A DNA stretch of 50,263 nucleotides, taken from Thermoleophilia bacterium (GTDB taxonomy: Bacteria; Actinomycetota; Thermoleophilia; Gaiellales; Gaiellaceae). The translations under genes were made by a program, and so were the position numbers. Under the pieces are notes generated by a model, which saw only the letters and a list, made by a program, of their open reading frames with translations, searched no databases and had not been told where the DNA came from. The DNA is taken from contig JAICWC010000006.1 in NCBI GenBank assembly GCA_025934995.1, positions 1-50,263 of the forward strand, written 5' to 3'. Shown piece after piece: positions 15,814-23,983 of this stretch; position 1 is the stretch's first letter; each line of letters starts with the position of its first letter.

Positions 15814-16623
15814 ATGATCCGGAAAACGTTCCCGCGCCTGTTGGGCGCGGCAGCCGCCGTCGTGCTGCTGGTGGTCGCGCTGACCGCAATCGCCGGCACC
15901 GGCTTGGCGGCGCCGACAGCCGCTCAGGCGAACTACGCGCCGACGAATTCGGCGGCGCCGACGATCAGTGGGACGCCGCAGGTCGGTCAGACCCTGACCG
16001 CCAACTCCGGCACGTGGAACAGCAGCACGACGCCGACGTTCTCGTACCAGTGGGAGCGCTGCGACACGGCGGGTAACAACTGCGCCGCGATCGCCGGTGC
16101 GACTGGGCAGACGTACACCGTGCAGTCGGCCGATGCAAACTCGACGCTCCGCGTCGTCGTCACGGCGACGAGCTCGAGCGGCTCGGGCTCGGCCACCTCT
16201 GCGCAGACCGCCGTCGTCTCGCAGCCCGGCCCCGCCGGTGTCATCAAGACGACGCAGGGCCAAACGTCGGTTCCGGCCTCGAGCGTGAACCTGCCGGAGC
16301 GCATGATCATCAACGGCATCTCGCCGGGCGTGATCCACAGCAAGCGCCCGTTCGTCGAGCGCGTCCACGTCGTGGACACGCGCGGCTTCGTCGTCCGTGA
16401 TGCGCTCGTGAAGATCACGGGCCTCCCGTACTCCTGGGCGCGCTCCGGCGCCGAGGTCCGCACGGACGTCAACGGCTGGGCGACCGTGACGGTCGTTCCG
16501 ACCCGCAACATGCCGGCCCGTCGCGGAACGTCACTCGTGATGTTCGTCCGCGCACGCGCCGAGGGACAGTCCCTGCTCGCCGGCTCCTCCACCCGCCGGC
16601 TCGTGCAGGTCACGCTCCGCTAG
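15814..16623 (+). CDS. Secreted protein with Ig-like beta-sandwich repeat
   Basis: A 269-aa exported protein. A signal peptide (RLLGAAAAVVLLVVALTAIAGT) is followed by one repeat of the type PTISGTPQVGQTLTANSGTW ... FSYQWERCDTAGNNC ... YTVQSADANSTLRVVVTA. This Ig-like module is very common in Thermoleophilia surface proteins. The two Cys could form a disulfide. The C-terminal domain (residues about 160-269) is different and includes KITGLPYSWARSGAEVRTD and GWATVTVVPTRNMP, resembling an invasin/Big-like fold. No catalytic motif is seen. The strong SD suggests abundant synthesis. A surface or matrix role is inferred. Confidence 0.8.
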   Translation: MIRKTFPRLLGAAAAVVLLVVALTAIAGTGLAAPTAAQANYAPTNSAAPTISGTPQVGQTLTANSGTWNSSTTPTFSYQWERCDTAGNNCAAIAGATGQTYTVQSADANSTLRVVVTATSSSGSGSATSAQTAVVSQPGPAGVIKTTQGQTSVPASSVNLPERMIINGISPGVIHSKRPFVERVHVVDTRGFVVRDALVKITGLPYSWARSGAEVRTDVNGWATVTVVPTRNMPARRGTSLVMFVRARAEGQSLLAGSSTRRLVQVTLR

Positions 16624-18001
16624 CAGCAGCGAACGGGTTCAGCTGCGCCGCCCTCGCCTCGGCGAGGCGGCGCAGCCGGCCCGACTCCACGCTCGCAAGC
16701 CGCTGCCAGAGCAACCAGTCGGCGGGGTCGAGCGCGACTGCGCGCCGGTAGGCGCCGGCGTCGTGCGTGACGTCGCCGATCACGAGCCACGGCTGCGGCG
16801 AGTACGGCTGCCAGCGCAGGGCGGCACGCGCGTCCGACTCTGCCGTGACGAAGTCGCCGCGCTGCGCGGCAGCCTGCGCCGCGGACAGTCGGCTGTTGCC
16901 CGCGTATGCGAGCAGCCCTGCCACAGCGAGCGCGGCAGCCATGGGAATGACGACGCGTGCGCGGAGCGGCCGCGGACGCACATCCGTGACGGCGAGAGCG
17001 GCGACGACGATCGCCGGGACCGTGACCGCAGCGAGCTCCCAGTCGAAGTCCACGGTCACACCGACGGCATACACCGCGACGCCGGCCGCGAGCTCCGGCC
17101 GGCGCGCCGTCGCAAGGGGAATCGCGAGCACCGCGAGCACGAGCGCCAGGCCGAGCGGGCCGAGCTCCGCGAGGGTCTCGACGTAGAGCGAATGCGCCTC
17201 TTCGGTCTGCTGCGGCACGTCGCGCTCGCGAACCCACCAATCGACGAACGTTCCGGCACCGCCGCCGAGCACGGGGTGCGCCTCCGCTTCGCGCGCGGCG
17301 GCGCGCCAGTAGTGATCGCGCTCGTGTCCGCCGACGACGAACGGCGAGGCGAGGAGCGCGGCGATCGCGAGCGGGACGACGACGAGGCGCAGGCGCGGGA
17401 TCGAGAAGACGATCGCCCCGGCGACCAGCGCCACCTCGGCGCCGAGGCTGTGCTGACGGACCAGCGCCGCGACGAGCGGCACGGAGCCGAGCCAGGCCCA
17501 CCGCGGTAGCGACGGCAACAGCACGAGCCCGAGCGCACAGAAGAGCGCGACCGCATTCGCGTAGCCGATCGGCGTCGTGCCGCCGGCGACGAGGTTCCAG
17601 CAGGCGACGACGACCGTGGCGCCTGCGACCGCACCGCGCGCGCCGAGCGGACGGCAGAGCACGACGGCGGTCGCGACGACCGCATAGAGCGTGACGCGCT
17701 GCGCCTCCTCGAGCGCCGACGCGGGCGAGGCCGACCAGAGCCACGAGGCAGCCGTCCACGCTGCGAACGCCGCGATTGCGGAGAGGAAGAGCGCGCCGTC
17801 GCGTCCCGGCCGGCGCAGCCGCACGAACGGCGCCAGCACGGCGATGCCGACGAGTGCGCGATCCCACGAGAGCGGGCGGAAACCGCCGTCGTCGCCTGCG
17901 AGACCGACAACGAGGGCGAAGAGCGCTACGCCTGCAAGTCGTGCGTCGACAACCGCTCCGTCAACAGCCGCCGGAAGCGGCCTGCGTCTCCGTCCACCCA
18001 T
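16610..18001 (-). CDS. O-antigen ligase/polymerase (Wzy_C) family membrane protein with TPR tail
   Basis: A 463-aa polytopic membrane protein. About ten hydrophobic helices are followed by the family motif region EEAHSLYVETLAELGPLGLALVL, where His/Glu residues are conserved in WaaL/Wzy ligases. The last 100 residues are soluble with TPR-like helices (AQRGDFVTAESDARAALRWQP and GAYRRAVALDPADW). The family joins or polymerises lipid-linked glycans at the outer face of the membrane. In a Gram-positive-type organism the acceptor is unknown. The ATG at 18001 gives a basic N-terminus before the first helix and overlaps the previous gene by 76 bp. It is convergent with the Ig-like gene, overlapping it by 14 bp. 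Confidence 0.8.
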   Translation of the reverse strand: MGGRRRRPLPAAVDGAVVDARLAGVALFALVVGLAGDDGGFRPLSWDRALVGIAVLAPFVRLRRPGRDGALFLSAIAAFAAWTAASWLWSASPASALEEAQRVTLYAVVATAVVLCRPLGARGAVAGATVVVACWNLVAGGTTPIGYANAVALFCALGLVLLPSLPRWAWLGSVPLVAALVRQHSLGAEVALVAGAIVFSIPRLRLVVVPLAIAALLASPFVVGGHERDHYWRAAAREAEAHPVLGGGAGTFVDWWVRERDVPQQTEEAHSLYVETLAELGPLGLALVLAVLAIPLATARRPELAAGVAVYAVGVTVDFDWELAAVTVPAIVVAALAVTDVRPRPLRARVVIPMAAALAVAGLLAYAGNSRLSAAQAAAQRGDFVTAESDARAALRWQPYSPQPWLVIGDVTHDAGAYRRAVALDPADWLLWQRLASVESGRLRRLAEARAAQLNPFAAASGA

Positions 18002-19056
18002 TGCCTGCACAGCGTGTACCCCGACGAGTAGGAGCTGATGTATCCACGCCAGGTCGGGTGCGTGAGGAACTCGATCGACTTCTCCGCCTGCTCGCGCGGC
18101 GCCAGCTGCCAGCGCACGAGATAGTCGATCACGTCGTTCTCGGACGCGCCGTCCAGATGCAGGAGGCGCGCCGCGTTCACCGACACGCCGCGCAGATCCT
18201 CGCGAGCCGAGCGCACCGCGTCCGAGGTTGCGGCGTCGTAGTCGATGCCGAGGTCCTCGTAGACCACCGGCGCAACCTCGTGCGCGCCGACGATCTCGGG
18301 AGCGAGCATCGCGATCCCCTCGCTGATCACGGCCTGCGGCGTTCCCGTGAGCTGCAGCGTCTCCTCGAGCCGTCCCTCGCCGTCCACGAGGAGCGCTTCC
18401 TTCCAGGCGTGCTCCGCATGGTGCCCCGGATAGATCTCGTGCGCGACGAGGCCGCCGAGCCCGTGCGCGTGCACCGGGAGATCCGTGTTGACGACGACGC
18501 GACTGCGGCGGCCGCCGAGGTAGTAGTTGAAGCCCGACCAGGGCTCGTCGCTGACGAGCTCGACCTCCGCCGCCTCGCCGTCCGGCAGGCCGACGAGCTC
18601 GCGCGTCCGCGCCCGCAGGAGCTCCTGGAAACGCCCGACCGCCTCGAGGATCCGGTCGGGCGGCAGGACCTGCGTCTCCTCCCACGCGCGGAACCGGTCA
18701 CCGAGGTCGCCGCTCCCGCGCAGCACCGCGTCGAGCCGTTCGTGCGAGGCGGCGAACACCGACTCGTCCGTGTGCTCGGGACGCACGCCGTAACAGCGCG
18801 TCACCTCGTCCTCCCAGGAGATCTCCTCACCGGCAAGTCGCCGCGCGGTCGTCTCGCAGCCGGCGAGCTGTGCGAGCAGCCAGGCATCGTCCGTCTCGCC
18901 CGCGAGCCGCTCTGCGTCCGCAGCGAGCGTCGCCGGCTCGACGAGGCCCTCGCGCTCTGCCTGCTCGGCGAGCTCGGCCGGGCCGTAGTAGGCGTCGACG
19001 AAGCCGTCGACGTGCCGGCCGAGTCGCAGGCCTAGGAGCAGATAGTCGTCGAGCAC
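17926..19056 (-). CDS. DUF885-like putative metallopeptidase
   Basis: A 376-aa mostly helical protein with the metal-binding motif HEIYPGHHAEHAW and a downstream SEGIAML segment, as in DUF885/M32-like peptidases (HExxPGHH, then a Glu). No signal peptide is seen, so it is probably cytosolic. Length is shorter than the usual 550-600 aa DUF885 proteins, so it belongs to a compact branch. The GTG at 19056 starts LDDYLLLGLRLGRHVDGFVD. It is divergent from the SixA-like gene with only 20 bp between starts. Peptidase activity is inferred from the motif. Confidence 0.75.
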   Translation of the reverse strand: MLDDYLLLGLRLGRHVDGFVDAYYGPAELAEQAEREGLVEPATLAADAERLAGETDDAWLLAQLAGCETTARRLAGEEISWEDEVTRCYGVRPEHTDESVFAASHERLDAVLRGSGDLGDRFRAWEETQVLPPDRILEAVGRFQELLRARTRELVGLPDGEAAEVELVSDEPWSGFNYYLGGRRSRVVVNTDLPVHAHGLGGLVAHEIYPGHHAEHAWKEALLVDGEGRLEETLQLTGTPQAVISEGIAMLAPEIVGAHEVAPVVYEDLGIDYDAATSDAVRSAREDLRGVSVNAARLLHLDGASENDVIDYLVRWQLAPREQAEKSIEFLTHPTWRGYISSYSSGYTLCRQWVDGDAGRFRRLLTERLSTHDLQA

Positions 19057-19076
19057 GAGCGGATTATCCTGGCGAG

Positions 19077-19463
19077 GTGCGCCTCGTGATCGTTCGACAC
19101 GCCGAGGCGGTGGCCGGGCAGCCCGACGAGCTGCGCCCGCTGACCGCCGGGGGCCGCGCGCAGGCGCGCGAACTCGGCCGGCGGCTGCGCGCGGACGGGG
19201 TCGAGCCGGATGCCGTCGTCTCGAGCCCACTGCTGCGCGCCCGCGAGACGGCGAGCGCGCTCGGTCTCGGTGAGCCCGAGATCGACGAGCGGCTCGCGCC
19301 GGGCGCCACACCCGAGGACGTCCGCTCGGTGGCCGAGGCGTACGGCGGCACCGTCGTCCTCGTCGGCCACCAGCCGGACTGCGGCCGGGCCGCCGCCGTC
19401 CTCGGCGACGGGACCGAGCCGCCGTTCCCGCCCTGCGGGCACGCAACGCTGGACCTCCCGTGA
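19077..19463 (+). CDS. Histidine phosphatase family protein (SixA-like)
   Basis: A 128-aa short member of the branched phosphoglycerate-mutase-like superfamily. The catalytic RHG motif is VIVRHAEAV, the second basic site SSPLLRARETA, and the C-terminal His VLVGHQPDCG. The short length and this motif set match SixA phosphohistidine phosphatases. The GTG at 19077 is the first start after the divergent gap. The TGA overlaps the ABC ATPase start as GTGA, so it is co-translated with an ABC exporter, which may be coincidental operon packing. Confidence 0.85.
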   Translation: MRLVIVRHAEAVAGQPDELRPLTAGGRAQARELGRRLRADGVEPDAVVSSPLLRARETASALGLGEPEIDERLAPGATPEDVRSVAEAYGGTVVLVGHQPDCGRAAAVLGDGTEPPFPPCGHATLDLP

Positions 19464-20299
19464 GCGCGATCTCCGTCCGCGGGCTGCGCAAGTCCTACGG
19501 CGCGTTGGAAGCCGTGCGCGGCGTCGACTTCGAGATCGAGGCCGGCGAGGTGTTCGGCCTGCTCGGGCCGAACGGCGCCGGCAAGACGACGACGGTGGAG
19601 ATCCTCGAGGGGTATCGCGCACGCGACGCGGGCGAGGTGACGGTGCTCGGCCACGACCCGCAGCACCCGGGCGCGGAGTTCCGGCAGCGGATCGGCGTCG
19701 TGCTGCAGCAATCGGATTTGTGGCCCAACCTGACGGTGCAGGAGGTGCACCGCGCGTTCGCCGGGTACTACGAGCACGCGCGCGACGTCGACGAGGTGAT
19801 CGAGCTCGTCGGCTTGAACGAGAAGCGCGACTCGCGCGTGAAGCAGCTGTCCGGCGGACAGAAGCGACGACTCGATCTCGGCGTCGCTCTCGTCGGCGAT
19901 CCCGATCTGATCTTCCTCGACGAGCCGACGACGGGTTTCGACCCGGCGGCGCGGCGCGCGGCCTGGGAGATGATCCGGTCGCTGCGCTCGCTCGGCAAGA
20001 CCGTCCTGTTGACGACGCACTACCTCGACGAGGCCGAGCAGCTCGCAGACCGAGTCGCCGTCATGCGTGACGGCGAGATCGTTCGCATCGGCACCCCGCG
20101 CGAGCTGACGAGCGCCGAGCTGCAGGTCGAGATCCGCTACCGCCTCAACGGCGAAGAGGTGCTCGTGCGCACGAGCGAGCCGACGCGTGTCCTGCACGAG
20201 CTCACGTCGGAGGCCTTGGCGCGAGGCGAAGAGATCGAGCGGCTCGAGGTCCGGCGGCCGACACTCGAAGACGTCTACCTCGCGGTGCTCGACGAATGA
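19460..20299 (+). CDS. ABC transporter ATP-binding protein (ABC-2 exporter type)
   Basis: A 279-aa ATPase of the drug/antibiotic exporter class. It has Walker A GPNGAGKTTT (about residues 37-46), Q-loop VVLQQSDLWPN, signature LSGGQKRRLDLG, Walker B LIFLDEPTTGFD and switch His TTHYLDEAE. The C-terminal 65 residues form the extra domain usual for CcmA/DrrA-like ATPases. It pairs with the permease that overlaps its stop by ATGA. The substrate is unknown. Confidence 0.93.
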   Translation: MSAISVRGLRKSYGALEAVRGVDFEIEAGEVFGLLGPNGAGKTTTVEILEGYRARDAGEVTVLGHDPQHPGAEFRQRIGVVLQQSDLWPNLTVQEVHRAFAGYYEHARDVDEVIELVGLNEKRDSRVKQLSGGQKRRLDLGVALVGDPDLIFLDEPTTGFDPAARRAAWEMIRSLRSLGKTVLLTTHYLDEAEQLADRVAVMRDGEIVRIGTPRELTSAELQVEIRYRLNGEEVLVRTSEPTRVLHELTSEALARGEEIERLEVRRPTLEDVYLAVLDE

Positions 20300-21042
20300 G
20301 GCTGTTCCTGCACCAGCTCCGCACGGAACAGCTGCTCTACTGGCGCTCGCGGGAGTCGGCCGTCTTCACGTTCATCTTCCCGCTGCTGCTGTTCGTGCTG
20401 CTCGGCTCGGTCTATTCGGGTCACATCTACGGCGTCAAGGCATCGCAGGCCCTGCTCTCCGCGCTGCTCTGCTACGGCTGCGTGATGGTGGCGTTCGCGG
20501 GGCTCGCGATCACGCTCGTCATTCGCCGCGAACAAGCGCTGCTGAAGCGTCTGCGCGCGACGCCGCTACCGCCCGCGACGTTCGTGGCGTCGCTGCTCGC
20601 GTCGACGCTGATCGTCTACGCGATCGAGGTGGTGGCGATGTTCCTGCTCGGGCGCGCAGTCTTCGGGACGCCGTTCCCCGCCAGGATCGGCTCGATCGCG
20701 CTCATCATCGTCCTCGGCGTCGCAGCCTTCGCCGCGCTCGGGCTCGCGCTGTCCGGGTTCGTGCGCTCGGCGGAAGGCTCGTCCGCGGTGATCAACCTGA
20801 TCGTCCTGCCGATGGCCTTCCTGACCGGCGCGTTCGGACCGACTCAGCACTTCCCGGCCTTCCTCCGCGACATCGGCGACGTGCTGCCGCTGAAATACCT
20901 CGTCGACCTGATGAACGCCGTCTATCTCCATCACCACACGATCTGGTCGAAACCCCTGGCGTTGGGCGTCCTCGCCGCCTGGGGCGTAGCCGGTCTCGTC
21001 CTTGCCGCGTTGAAGTTCCGATGGGAGCCGACAGCGTCATGA
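20296..21042 (+). CDS. ABC-2 type permease
   Basis: A 248-aa membrane protein with six hydrophobic segments and the ABC-2 permease layout: a cytosolic N-terminus (RLFLHQLRTEQLLYWRSRES), helices including FTFIFPLLLFVLLGSVY, and the conserved late block GSSAVINLIVLPMAFLTGAF followed by LPLKYLVDLMNAVY. It forms the transport channel with the ATPase encoded just upstream. ATGA overlaps occur on both sides, making a sixA-like/ATPase/permease/small-protein operon. Confidence 0.92.
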   Translation: MRLFLHQLRTEQLLYWRSRESAVFTFIFPLLLFVLLGSVYSGHIYGVKASQALLSALLCYGCVMVAFAGLAITLVIRREQALLKRLRATPLPPATFVASLLASTLIVYAIEVVAMFLLGRAVFGTPFPARIGSIALIIVLGVAAFAALGLALSGFVRSAEGSSAVINLIVLPMAFLTGAFGPTQHFPAFLRDIGDVLPLKYLVDLMNAVYLHHHTIWSKPLALGVLAAWGVAGLVLAALKFRWEPTAS

Positions 21043-21371
21043 CCGAGCTCGTGTTCCGTGCGGAGCCTCCGGCTCCCCCGGCGCTCGAGGTGCGCGTCAA
21101 TTTCGGCGTCTTCGCCGGCCGGAACGCGACCCAGGCGGAGATCGACGACCTGGCGCGCGCCCTGCACGAGGAGGTCGACTCGTTCGCGATCCTCGCGGAG
21201 GAGCGCCACGAGTTCGGCGGCGAGGTCGAGACGGCAGTGCGGCAGATAGTGATCGAGATCCCGACCGACCGGGACGGGCTCGAGGAGCGCGTGCTCCAGA
21301 TCGCCGACCGGTGGGCGACCGCGTGCATCCACGCGCGGAGCGACCTCGGCGAGCTTGGCTCCGAGCTCTAG
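21039..21371 (+). CDS. Small hypothetical protein in ABC exporter operon
   Basis: A 110-aa soluble acidic protein starting at an ATG that overlaps the permease stop (ATGA). An earlier in-frame ATG at 21021 is possible. Predicted alpha/beta content (LEVRVNFGVFAGRNATQAEIDDLARAL and AVRQIVIEIPTD) resembles a ferredoxin-like fold, but no family is recognised. The stop overlaps that of the convergent aminotransferase by 4 bp. Confidence 0.7.
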   Translation: MTELVFRAEPPAPPALEVRVNFGVFAGRNATQAEIDDLARALHEEVDSFAILAEERHEFGGEVETAVRQIVIEIPTDRDGLEERVLQIADRWATACIHARSDLGELGSEL

Positions 21372-22714
21372 CGAATACCGGCGGCGCTGAGCGCGAACTT
21401 CGTCAGCGACGAGGGCATCCTCCGCGCCTGCTTGACCGTGTCCCGCAATGCGCCGGCGAAGTCCGCGAGATCGTCGTCGGTGAGGACGAACGGCGGCAGG
21501 ATCCGCACGACCGCCATATCGTGGCCGGCGACCTGCGTGAGGATGCGGTGCTCCGTGAAGAGCGGGACCACCACGAGCTGCGCGAACAGGCCGCGCTGCG
21601 CGCGATCGAGCATGCGATACATGCGGCTGTCGCCCTCGAACTCGATCGCCCACATCAATCCCTTCCCGCGCACGTCCTTGACGACGTCGAACTCGTCGGC
21701 AAGCGGACGCGTGAGCTCGAGCAGCTTCTCGCCGAGCCGGGCAGAGCGGACGACGAGGTCGTGCTCGTCGAGCTCGTGCAACATCGCGAGCCCGGCGACC
21801 ATCGCGAGCTCGTTCGGCGCGAAGGTCGACCCGTGCGAGAGCGCGTGCGGCATCGAGTCGAACACCGCTTCGTGCACCGCCCGCGCCATGAGCAGCGCCC
21901 CGACCGGGACGTATCCGCCGGAGAGCGACTTCGCGACGGTGACGAGGTCGGGCTCGAGCCCCCAGTGCTCGAAGGCGAACATCGTGCCGGTGCGGCCGAA
22001 GCCCGTCATCACCTCGTCGACGCAGAACAGCGTCCCGTAGCGGCGACAGAGCTCCTGCACGCCGGGGAGGTAGCCGGACGGCGGCAGGTTGATGCCCTTC
22101 CCCTGGATCGGCTCGACGATGAAGACGGCGACGTCCTCTCGGCGCAGCTCTTGCTCGAGCGCATCGAGATCGCCGAAGGGCACCTGGTCGAAATCGGGCA
22201 GCAGGGGCTGGAAGCGCCGCGTGAACTCGCCGTTGCCGTTGGCGCTCAGCGAGCCGAGCGTCAGCCCGTGGAAGCCGTGGTCGGCCGAGATGACCCGCGT
22301 GCGCTTCGTCGCTGCGCGCCCGAGCTTGATCGCTGCCTCGTTCGCCTCGGTTCCGGAGTTCGTGAACAGGCAGCGCTCGATGCGCGGCGGAGTGCGCTGC
22401 AACAGTTCGTTCGCGAGCAATCCGGGCAGCGCCGTCACGCCCATCGCGAGCATCCCCGGCGTGTCGAGCTCGAGAGCCTCGATCAACGCCGCCCGCACGT
22501 TCCGGTTGTTGCGACCGACGTTGTACATCCCGAAGCCGCCGAGCAGGTCGAGATAGGAATTGCCGTCGGCGTCGTAGATGTGCGCGCCCTCGCCGCGCAC
22601 CCACTTGCGGTCGAAGCCGATCGTGCGCAGAACGCGGACGAACTGCGGATTGATCGTCTTCGCCCAGAGCTCGTGCTCGTCGCCCGCGTTTGCGATCAGC
22701 TCGCGCAGCTCCAT
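21368..22714 (-). CDS. Class III (PLP-dependent) aminotransferase
   Basis: A 448-aa fold-type I aminotransferase of the acetylornithine/ornithine/putrescine transaminase group. PLP-site motifs are the FTNSGTEANEAAIKLGR phosphate-binding block, FVDEV-type VDEVMTGFGRTG (Asp binding the pyridine N), and the Schiff-base Lys in VAKSLSGGYVPVGALL. The extended N-terminus (GDEHELWAKTINPQFVRVL) fits longer family members acting on diamines or glutamate semialdehyde-like substrates. No arginine genes are nearby, so the exact substrate is unresolved. The ATG at 22714 is chosen because the upstream extension is Arg/Ser-rich and non-conserved-looking. Confidence 0.9.
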   Translation of the reverse strand: MELRELIANAGDEHELWAKTINPQFVRVLRTIGFDRKWVRGEGAHIYDADGNSYLDLLGGFGMYNVGRNNRNVRAALIEALELDTPGMLAMGVTALPGLLANELLQRTPPRIERCLFTNSGTEANEAAIKLGRAATKRTRVISADHGFHGLTLGSLSANGNGEFTRRFQPLLPDFDQVPFGDLDALEQELRREDVAVFIVEPIQGKGINLPPSGYLPGVQELCRRYGTLFCVDEVMTGFGRTGTMFAFEHWGLEPDLVTVAKSLSGGYVPVGALLMARAVHEAVFDSMPHALSHGSTFAPNELAMVAGLAMLHELDEHDLVVRSARLGEKLLELTRPLADEFDVVKDVRGKGLMWAIEFEGDSRMYRMLDRAQRGLFAQLVVVPLFTEHRILTQVAGHDMAVVRILPPFVLTDDDLADFAGALRDTVKQARRMPSSLTKFALSAAGIR

Positions 22715-22727
22715 GCGGAGAGGGTAT

Positions 22728-23225
22728 CTAGGCGATCGCGGCGCGGATCGAAAGCTCAGGCCCCTCGAAGCAGACGTCGACGACCTTCGCAATCCGGCGG
22801 ACGAGCGCGAGCGCAGCCGGGTTGTCCGACGACGTGAGCGCGGTGATCTCGGTGATGCCTGCCATGCGGGCGTCGGCGACGAGCTCGGCCGCGAGGGCGG
22901 CGCCGATGCCGCTGTGCTGGTACTCGTCGGCGACGGCGAACGCGATCTCGGCGCTGCCGCGGGAGGTCCGCGCCAGCCGCGCGATCGCCGCAGGGCGCGG
23001 GTCGCCGGCGACCCAGGCGACGAGCGCGTAGTGCGACTCGTCCATCCGCGCGAGCTCCTCGAGCTCCCGGTCCGGCAGGCACGGCTTCGGCCCGTTGAAG
23101 CGCAGGCGTCGCGATTCCGGCCCGAGGCGGCCGAAAACGGCGAGCACCGTCGCCGTGTCCCCGTTTCGCAGGGGCCGGACGACGAGCTGCGGGCCGCGCC
23201 TCGGAGTGATCAGCCGGGTCTGCAC
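22728..23225 (-). CDS. GNAT-family N-acetyltransferase
   Basis: A 165-aa acetyltransferase. The acetyl-CoA signature is AFAVADEYQHSGIGAALAAELV (Q-x-x-G-x-G/A), preceded by the beta-strand block ALVAWVAGDPRPAAIARL. The C-terminal strand pattern (GITEITALTSSDNPAALAL) is typical, including the SSDN loop of protein/amine acetyltransferases. The substrate is unknown. The GTG at 23225 lies just downstream of a good -35/-10 pair, implying an almost leaderless mRNA. It is divergent from an HxlR regulator, which is the likely controller. Confidence 0.85.
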   Translation of the reverse strand: MQTRLITPRRGPQLVVRPLRNGDTATVLAVFGRLGPESRRLRFNGPKPCLPDRELEELARMDESHYALVAWVAGDPRPAAIARLARTSRGSAEIAFAVADEYQHSGIGAALAAELVADARMAGITEITALTSSDNPAALALVRRIAKVVDVCFEGPELSIRAAIA

Positions 23226-23229
23226 AGTC

Positions 23230-23262
23230 AGTTGGAAAAACCTACTAATGAGAGTTGGAAAA
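23230..23262. promoter_or_regulatory. Direct-repeat operator candidate for HxlR regulator
   Basis: AGTTGGAAAA occurs at 23230-23239 and again at 23253-23262, 23 bp apart (about two helical turns). The repeats sit in the gap between the divergent GNAT and HxlR genes and cover the predicted minus-strand promoter. HxlR-family dimers bind short repeats next to their own genes, so autoregulation and control of the GNAT gene are plausible. Confidence 0.5.
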
Positions 23263-23267
23263 GTCAA
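23239..23267 (-). promoter_or_regulatory. Sigma-A-type promoter for the GNAT gene
   Basis: On the minus strand TTGACT (23267-23262) is followed after exactly 17 bp by TAGGTT (23244-23239). The expected transcription start is about 7 nt further, near 23232, leaving only a few nucleotides before the GTG at 23225. The element overlaps both copies of the direct repeat below. Confidence 0.55.
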
Positions 23268-23291
23268 CCCTCTGTGGCACACTTCGTCGCG

Positions 23292-23741
23292 ATGGAGGAG
23301 ATCTACCCCCGCCCCTGCTCGATTGCGGGCGCACTGACCTTCCTCGGCGAGAAGTGGTCGTTCCTCGTCGTGCGGGAGCTGGCGCTCGGCGTCCACCGTT
23401 TCGACAAGATCGCGCGCAACACCGGCGCGCCGCGCGACATCCTCACGACGCGGCTGCGTCGGCTCGAGGCGGCAGGCGTGCTCGAGAAGCGGCAGTACCA
23501 GGAGCGCCCGCCGCGCTTCGAGTACGTCCTCACCGAGGCGGGCGACGAGCTGCGGCCGATCCTCCTCAGCCTTGCGCAGTGGGGCGACAAGTGGGCCGGC
23601 CCCGATCGCGTGACGATCTGGGAGCACGACTGCGGCGCCGAGCTCGAGGTCGAGCACACGTGTGCCGCGTGCGGCGGCGCGGTCACCGGCCGGAACGTGC
23701 GCGTGAAGCGCTACGTCTACCCGGCTACCGTTCCGGGGTAG
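23292..23741 (+). CDS. HxlR-family transcriptional regulator with C-terminal zinc-ribbon
   Basis: A 149-aa winged-helix regulator. The HxlR core is CSIAGALTFLGEKWSFLVVREL, with the conserved N-terminal Cys and GEKW, then HRFDKIARNTGAPRDILTTRLRRLE (recognition helix) and the wing LTEAGDELRPILLSL. The C-terminal 40 residues hold four Cys (HDCGAELEVEHTCAACGGAV) likely to bind zinc, a variant of the family. The N-terminal Cys is often redox- or electrophile-sensing. The ATG at 23292 is favoured, though GTG 23274 is in frame. It is divergent from the GNAT gene. Confidence 0.9.
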   Translation: MEEIYPRPCSIAGALTFLGEKWSFLVVRELALGVHRFDKIARNTGAPRDILTTRLRRLEAAGVLEKRQYQERPPRFEYVLTEAGDELRPILLSLAQWGDKWAGPDRVTIWEHDCGAELEVEHTCAACGGAVTGRNVRVKRYVYPATVPG

Positions 23742-23742
23742 C

Positions 23743-23814
23743 GCCCCCGTAGCTCAGTGGATAGAGCAGCGGTTTCCTAAACCGCGTGCACAAGTTCGAT
23801 TCTTGTCGGGGGCA
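23743..23814 (+). tRNA. tRNA-Arg (anticodon CCT)
   Basis: A full cloverleaf can be folded: acceptor GCCCCCG (23743-23749) with CGGGGGC (23807-23813), D arm GCTC...GAGC, anticodon stem GCGGT/ACCGC with loop TTCCTAA (anticodon CCT, reading AGG), T arm ACAAG-TTCGATT-CTTGT, discriminator A at 23814. CCA is not encoded. Its last 43 bp are the attachment core of the adjacent island. Confidence 0.97.
23772..23814 (+). repeat. attL (43-bp direct repeat inside tRNA-Arg)
   Basis: Identical over 43 bp to 31193-31235. It starts at the anticodon stem (GTTTCCTAAACC) and ends at the discriminator base, the crossover region typical of tyrosine recombinases that use tRNA anticodon or T loops. Confidence 0.92.
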
Positions 23815-23918
23815 TCGCGCAAAACGCGGCAAGACTGCCTGTTCTCCTTGATTCACGCCTTGAGCGCGAGATACATTGCCGTCCGATCTAGACCGCTAAA
23901 GTCCGGTCAACGCCAGGC

Positions 23919-23940
23919 GCGACTGTGGCGCGACTGTGGC
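23919..23940 (+). repeat. Tandem 11-bp repeat near attL
   Basis: GCGACTGTGGC is present twice in direct tandem (23919-23929, 23930-23940), 105 bp inside the left end of the island. Short direct repeats next to an attachment core are the usual form of integrase arm-type or excisionase sites, so this may be a leftover of the recombination module. The rest of 23815-23983 shows no gene. Confidence 0.5.
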
Positions 23941-23983
23941 GCAAAGCAAGGCCCCGCACCGCTGGAACGGTCGGTGGCGGTGC

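Noticed and set aside
16610-18685. Longer start of the O-antigen ligase gene to 18685
   Set aside because: The extra part is the shadow of the DUF885-like gene. The ATG at 18001 gives a normal membrane-protein N-terminus.
23815-23983. Remnant of an integrase next to the tRNA
   Set aside because: Translated on both strands, no recombinase motif (R...HxxR...Y) was found.
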